A stretch of DNA of 13,029 bases. Origin: an uncultured Clostridium sp. GTDB lineage: Bacteria > Bacillota_A > Clostridia > TANB77 > CAG-508. Positions 9,117 to 13,029 of this stretch are shown piece by piece; the first letter of the stretch is position 1, and each line of letters opens with the position of its first letter. A program made the position numbers and the translations under genes. The stretch spans positions 1 through 13,029 of the forward strand of contig CALIMU010000153.1 of NCBI GenBank assembly GCA_938045355.1, read 5' to 3'. Below the pieces are notes generated by a model, which made no database searches, had not been told where the DNA came from, and saw only the letters and a list, made by a program, of their open reading frames with translations.

Positions 9117-10238
9117 TTAGAAACTTCCTCCATTTTTTCTTAACCAATCTGGTATACGAGGTTCATCAGATGATGATTGTGGTTCTTGTCTTGTATTTAA
9201 TCTTTCATAAAATGGTGTTGATTGTGGTTCTTGTGTAGTAGTTTCTACTTTTGCAGGTTTTCTTTCTCCTTCAAATCCTGTAGCAATTACTGTTACTATA
9301 ACATCTTCACCTGCTGTTTCATCAATTACTCTACCCATAATTATTGTTGCATCTGGATCTGCACCTTGATTAATAATTTGTGATGCTGTATCAAATTCAT
9401 GTAATGTTAATGATTTATCACCTGTAACATTATATATTACTGATGTTGCTCCATCTATAGTAGTTTCTAGTAATGGGCTTTGTATTGCAAGTTTTGCTGC
9501 ATCTTCTGCTCTATTTTCTCCACTTGCTCTACCAACACCTAAATGTGCTATTCCTTTATCTTTCATTGCATTTCTTAAGTCTGCAAAGTCAATATTAACT
9601 TCTCCTGATATAATAAGTAAATCTGATATTCCTTGAACACCTTGTCTTAAGATATCATCTGCAATCATGAATGCATCTTTCATTGATGTTTTTCTATCTA
9701 TAATTTGTAATAATTTATCATTTGGTACTACTATAAGCGAGTCTACATTTGATTTTAATTTTTCTAATCCTTTTTCTGCTTGTAATGCTTTCTTTCTTCC
9801 TTCAAAAGTAAATGGTTTTGTAACTATTGCTATTGTTAATATATTTTTAGATTTAGCTATTTCTGCTACTACTGGTGCTGCACCTGTACCTGTTCCACCA
9901 CCCATTCCTGCAGTAATGAAAACCATATTTGCACCTTCTAATACTTTTTCTATTTCTTCTCTGCTTTCTTCTGCTGCTTTTTCTCCTATTTCAGCACTTC
10001 CACCAGCTCCAAGACCTCTAGTTAATTGTTCACCTATTTGAAGTTTAACTTCTGCATTTGATTTTGATAATATTTGTCTATCTGTATTAATTGCAATAAA
10101 CTCTACATTTTTTATTCCTGCTTCAATCATTCTATTTATAGAGTTATTTCCTGCTCCTCCTACACCTATTACTTTAATTATAGCTTCTTCAAATTGTTCT
10201 CTTTCAACTATTTCTCTTACTTTATTTTCTATATACAT
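9117..10238 (-). CDS. ftsZ: FtsZ, tubulin-like cell-division GTPase
   Basis: FtsZ polymerises at midcell to form the division ring. The 373-aa product carries [13 protein letters not shown] near residue 25, the tubulin signature GGGTGTG at 113-119, and the T7 loop N215-I-D217-F-A-D220 that activates GTP hydrolysis of the neighbouring subunit. After a Q/T/P-rich linker (about 330-358) it ends with [10 protein letters not shown], a C-terminal peptide of the kind that binds FtsA. The start is ATG 10238 because AAGGGGG lies 5 nt upstream; the ATG triplet at 10283 has no such site. The gene is intact and Gly-rich, with many Y-GGN junctions (for example CTT GGA and GCT GGT in the [10 protein letters not shown] loop), yet has no CGG insertion. 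It uses CGT as Arg at 9158-9156. Confidence 0.97.
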   Translation of the reverse strand: MYIENKVREIVEREQFEEAIIKVIGVGGAGNNSINRMIEAGIKNVEFIAINTDRQILSKSNAEVKLQIGEQLTRGLGAGGSAEIGEKAAEESREEIEKVLEGANMVFITAGMGGGTGTGAAPVVAEIAKSKNILTIAIVTKPFTFEGRKKALQAEKGLEKLKSNVDSLIVVPNDKLLQIIDRKTSMKDAFMIADDILRQGVQGISDLLIISGEVNIDFADLRNAMKDKGIAHLGVGRASGENRAEDAAKLAIQSPLLETTIDGATSVIYNVTGDKSLTLHEFDTASQIINQGADPDATIIMGRVIDETAGEDVIVTVIATGFEGERKPAKVETTTQEPQSTPFYERLNTRQEPQSSSDEPRIPDWLRKNGGSF

Positions 10239-10353
10239 TTCTTCCCCCTTAAGTCCTTCTTTATTTATTTTAATCATCATCATTATCTTATGTATATTTT
10301 AAATCTTTATTTATTATCATTTCTTCACTTATTAATTTTATTATATCATTTTA

Positions 10354-11592
10354 TTATGTATAGAAAAACTCTTTTATTTTATTTAATATTCTTTTTATAG
10401 CACCTTTTTCTTCTTCTGCTCCAACATTACTTGCAATACTTTTTGCAAATGGTTTAGATGCAAAATATGATATTATTGAATATGCATCTTTATAATTTTC
10501 ATCTGTTTTTATAGCAATTCTATTTGTTGGCTTCTTAGCTTCAATTCCTGTTACTTTTGAAACTAAACTTTCACTCATTTCAATTTTTTCTAAACTTTGT
10601 CCTGCTATTATGATTTTTCTAATATATCTATCAAGTCCAACTTCTTTTAAATTTGTAAGAATTTCTTCTATTGTATATGTAAGTCTGCCTTCTATTACTT
10701 TAGATACTTGTGAAGGTTTTATTGTCCTTTTATCTGGATCTGTTGTAACAACTGTTGTTAATGATATATTGTTATCATTTTTTATATATTCTTTCAATGC
10801 TACACCATATGTTTTCTTTAATTTGTCAGCTTCTGTATGATTTATTCCAAACACATATTCCATATCTTCAGTAATATCATTTCCACCAACATTTAATGTA
10901 TTTGCATATATAAATGTTCCTTGAATAAATAAACCTACTTCAGTTTTCCTATGTCCCATATCTATCATTAATACATTTTCTTGTTGTTCTCCATCTTCAA
11001 GATAAAATCTCTTTTCTGCTAATATCTTTGGAGAATATCCATCAATATTTAATCCTGCTTTCTCAAAAACCCTCTTTAAATCATTTATATAACTTTTTTT
11101 TGCTGTTATCGCTTGTGCATATAATGTTATTTTTGAGCTTGTTTTATTTATAGGATCTTTCACCATTTCTCCTGTTTCTAATTCGAACACATCTGGTATT
11201 ATATCAATTATTGTATCTCCATCAGGAACCTCAGATTTTCCTATATTTAATATTGTACTTATAACATCATTTTCTGTTACTCTTTGTTCTCTATTATTTA
11301 TTATTTTTGTTGCTTGTTTTTGTAGTATTTGTAATTTATTACCTTGTAGTGAAACATATGCTGAATTAATTTTCAATTTTGAAATTCTTTCAGCTTCTTC
11401 CACTACTTCGCTTAAAATAGAAATAAGAGAATCTTCATCAAACCCTAATGAATTACTCTTAGACTCTAAATCACATTCTTTATGTGATGCTACTATTAAT
11501 TGAATCTGATTTGACCCATCAACCTTACCTATAACTAAGCTTACCTTTGAAAAACTTATATCAACTCCAACAATTATATCACCAATTGCCAA
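10354..11592 (-). CDS. ftsA: FtsA-like cell-division protein with degenerate nucleotide motifs
   Basis: FtsA is an actin-fold protein that ties FtsZ filaments to the membrane. The 412-aa product lies directly upstream of ftsZ and has the FtsA order of domains. It ends in a basic amphipathic helix (AIKRILNKIKEFFYT), the usual membrane anchor. The actin-type motifs are altered: phosphate-1 reads VGVDISFSKV instead of a D-I/V-G-T/S form (about residues 9-17), phosphate-2 reads IDMGHRKTEV instead of D-I-G-G-G-T (about 210-219), and the adenosine loop reads IIIAGQS instead of a GG form (about 327-333). ATP binding may be weak or lost. The start is TTG 11592, with GGAGG (11598-11602) 5 nt upstream; ATG 11604 overlaps that site. 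The gene is intact, with no in-frame CGG. Confidence 0.9.
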   Translation of the reverse strand: MAIGDIIVGVDISFSKVSLVIGKVDGSNQIQLIVASHKECDLESKSNSLGFDEDSLISILSEVVEEAERISKLKINSAYVSLQGNKLQILQKQATKIINNREQRVTENDVISTILNIGKSEVPDGDTIIDIIPDVFELETGEMVKDPINKTSSKITLYAQAITAKKSYINDLKRVFEKAGLNIDGYSPKILAEKRFYLEDGEQQENVLMIDMGHRKTEVGLFIQGTFIYANTLNVGGNDITEDMEYVFGINHTEADKLKKTYGVALKEYIKNDNNISLTTVVTTDPDKRTIKPSQVSKVIEGRLTYTIEEILTNLKEVGLDRYIRKIIIAGQSLEKIEMSESLVSKVTGIEAKKPTNRIAIKTDENYKDAYSIISYFASKPFAKSIASNVGAEEEKGAIKRILNKIKEFFYT

Positions 11593-11627
11593 GACTGCCT
11601 CCATTTTTACTTAATTTTACTGTTTAA

Positions 11628-11656
11628 ATATTATTACATTTCTGTAAAAAAGTCAA
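11628..11656 (-). promoter_or_regulatory. sigma-A promoter of ftsA-ftsZ
   Basis: TTGACT (11656-11651), a 17-nt spacer and TAATAT (11633-11628) form a near-consensus promoter. Its expected start point leaves a leader of about 30 nt before TTG 11592. It lies in the roughly 110-nt gap between sbp and ftsA, in which no terminator hairpin is seen, so read-through from the upstream cluster is also possible. Confidence 0.8.
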
Positions 11657-11705
11657 ATAATTTTAATCTTATTTTTTCTTTTTTGGAAACTTAATCTACC
11701 AGCAA

Positions 11706-12068
11706 TTATTTACTTTTTCTACTTTTTTTATTATTAATTTTTTCAATATAATGTCTCCTAATTATTGACAAATTATTAAACATTCTGCTTACAAAAACAA
11801 CGACTGCTGCAATATGTATATCAAGATTCAATTTTATTCCTAAATATACAAGCATCATTGTAAGTAATGCATTTCCAAAAAATCCTGATATAAAAACTTT
11901 AAAATCAAATCTTCCTTTTAATTTTGAAGCTATAGCACCAAGTATTGTATCTAATATAGCAAGTATTGTTACAGATACATATACTGAATATGTATATGGA
12001 ATCACCGGTAAATATTTACCTACAATCACTCCTAATACCGCTCCTAAAGCTATTAATATATAAAACAT
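11706..12068 (-). CDS. sbp: Sbp small basic membrane protein (DUF1290)
   Basis: This is a small membrane protein that sits next to ftsA-ftsZ in many Bacillota; its molecular role is not known. The 120-aa product starts MFYILIALGAVLG, continues with GKYLPVIPYTYSVYVSVTILAILDTILGAI, and has FKVFISGFFGNALLTM and a lysine/arginine-rich tail. That is the DUF1290 pattern of about four membrane segments with a basic C-terminus. The ATG at 12068 follows AGAGGAGA by about 5 nt and the stop of the upstream gene (12079-12081) is part of that binding site, so the two are coupled. The longer frame to 12125 only overlaps the upstream gene and is rejected. It contains two CGG triplets out of phase (CCG GTG and GCG GTA) and no frame break. 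Confidence 0.88.
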   Translation of the reverse strand: MFYILIALGAVLGVIVGKYLPVIPYTYSVYVSVTILAILDTILGAIASKLKGRFDFKVFISGFFGNALLTMMLVYLGIKLNLDIHIAAVVVFVSRMFNNLSIIRRHYIEKINNKKSRKSK

Positions 12069-12078
12069 ATTTTCTCCT

Positions 12079-12366
12079 CTAATCAAAACATCCAATATCA
12101 CAAGTATTACATAAACTTGTATCACAAGATATATTCATTTCTGTTATTTCACTTACTATCTTTTCTAGTTCTTCTTTTTCTATCCTATATTCTGTTCCAC
12201 AATTTTCACATTCTGCCTCAACATATCCTTGAAGCAATAATTTTTGAAGATCTTCTCTTGGTATATAATTTAAAGAATCTATAAAATCTTCTCTTTTACA
12301 TCCACATTCTTCATGTGTTTTGGGGAAATCTTTCTTTTTTTTCTGACATTTATTCTGATTTTCCAT
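12079..12366 (-). CDS. stand-alone Hsp33-type zinc redox-switch domain, 95 aa
   Basis: The middle of this protein matches the C-terminal zinc domain of the redox chaperone Hsp33: C21-x-C23, then SLNYIPREDLQKLL, then C53-x-x-C56 followed by TEYRIEKEELEKIV. The 29-residue gap between the pairs is as in Hsp33. The large N-terminal chaperone domain of Hsp33 is absent: the ATG at 12366 overlaps the end of the upstream DUF881 gene. Four more cysteines lie in a C-terminal tail (81, 86, 89, 93), plus Cys7, giving nine in 95 residues. It could be a zinc-binding redox sensor or an adaptor for the division proteins around it; that role is inference. Translation is probably coupled to both neighbours. 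Confidence 0.75.
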   Translation of the reverse strand: MENQNKCQKKKKDFPKTHEECGCKREDFIDSLNYIPREDLQKLLLQGYVEAECENCGTEYRIEKEELEKIVSEITEMNISCDTSLCNTCDIGCFD

Positions 12367-13029
12367 ATTTAAATTTTACCTCCTCTGAACTTTTTGAAAT
12401 CTCGATATTATCTCCAACTGAATATTCAACACTTTTACCACTTGCAAGCATTTGGTTTATATATCCGATCTTTTGTACTAATTCCACTTTCTAAATTTTT
12501 CTTATTTCCTATTGCAAGTATCCTATATGGACTTGTAATTTTTTTAGAATTTATTAAAATATCTTTTCCATTTACTGCAACTATTTCAGTATTATTCATA
12601 AATCTATTACCATTTATAGAAATTGCTTCTGCTCCTGATATTATAAGTTGATTTACAAGTGTTAATATATCATTTGCAGAAATTATAGTACTTTCATTAT
12701 CTCTGAGAATTACAGATATACCTTCACCAGTTATATCTAATAACCCTAATCTAACTCTTGTTTCTTCTAATTCTTTTTCAAGAATATCTGGTACTTTTTC
12801 TCCTGATGTCCCTGATTTTTTATATTTTTCTATCTTTTTTTCAATATCTTCTATATTTTTCATATATTCTTTATTTTTAGTTTTTTCATTTAAAATTTCT
12901 GTTCTAAGTTCTGTATCTTTTAATATCTTAATTCCTTTAAGATCTGTTTCTTCAACAGTCCTTACTTGTATAAATATTATAGAAATTGTAATTATTGTAA
13001 CTATAACATATAATATTCCTTTTATGATA
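12350..13029 (-). CDS. DUF881 (YlxW-like) membrane protein, 5' end outside window, one CGG +1 shift site
   Basis: DUF881 proteins have one N-terminal membrane helix and an extracellular domain, and lie in division clusters upstream of sbp-ftsA-ftsZ; their function is unclear. The frame is open to the window edge and begins with a hydrophobic helix (KGILYVIVTIITISIIF), then a coiled-coil-like charged region, then the domain (GLLDITGEGISVILRDN, LVNQLIISGAEAISINGNR, YRILAIGNKKNLESGI). The CGG at 12465-12467 breaks the frame at GISTKD. Skipping its C gives DGYINQMLASGKSVEYSVGDNI and a normal DUF881 end, stopping at 12350 and overlapping the next gene by 17 nt. The unshifted frame ends at 12435 and loses that last strand. 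The true start lies just past 13029. Confidence 0.85.
12465..12467 (-). other. CGG +1 shift site, DUF881 gene (GAT-C-GGA)
   Basis: The in-frame CGG follows the Asp of GISTKD. Skipping C gives the Gly-Tyr pair (GYINQML) that DUF881 proteins usually have before the last strand. It is the only site in the division cluster. Confidence 0.87.

Overview
The window is very AT-rich and looks like a chromosomal segment from a low-GC Bacillota, most likely a Clostridia-type anaerobe. The reasons are the SUF genes in sufC-sufB-sufD and sufS-sufU form, the DUF881 - Sbp (DUF1290) - ftsA - ftsZ division cluster, strong GGAGG-type ribosome binding sites with TTG/GTG starts, and arginine coded mainly by AGA. 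Almost everything is on the minus strand. I see no mobile element, CRISPR array, rRNA or tRNA.

Layout in minus-strand transcription order (right to left). 13029-11706: a DUF881 membrane protein cut by the window edge, a 95-aa stand-alone Hsp33-type zinc/redox-switch domain, and Sbp. 11592-9117: ftsA (with degenerate nucleotide-binding motifs) and ftsZ behind a good sigma-A promoter. 8953-3430: sufC, sufB, sufD, an ABC-F ATPase of the YkpA/YbiT group and a short flavodoxin. 3289-2124: three small membrane proteins, at least two of them paralogous, with their own promoter and terminator. 2030-338: sufS and sufU. 39-317 (plus strand): a 92-aa orphan converging on sufU. The SUF genes build and deliver Fe-S clusters: SufS/SufU mobilise sulfur and SufBCD is the scaffold. 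The window therefore carries cell division and Fe-S assembly side by side, with the SUF set split by about 3.4 kb.

Main discovery. Six conserved genes (sufS, sufB, sufC, sufD, the ABC-F gene and the DUF881 gene) are broken at 14 places, and every break is the same. A single extra C sits between a codon ending in a pyrimidine and a conserved glycine codon (NNY-C-GGN, 13 GGA and 1 GGT), so the ribosome meets an in-frame CGG. Skipping that C, or reading CGGN as a four-base glycine codon, restores full-length proteins of normal family length in each complete gene. I checked every CCG on the plus strand (CGG on the minus strand), 26 in all. Fourteen are these sites, two are in a terminator stem, ten lie out of phase inside genes, and none is an ordinary in-frame arginine codon. 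CGA, CGC and CGT do occur in frame as apparent arginine codons. The simplest reading is a lineage in which CGG has no arginine tRNA and has become an efficient +1 frameshift signal or a quadruplet glycine codon. A systematic sequencing artefact is the main rival. The fixed codon phase, fixed amino acid and fixed 5' pyrimidine argue against it, but read-level data must decide.

All family assignments come from recalled family sequences and motifs; no search was run.
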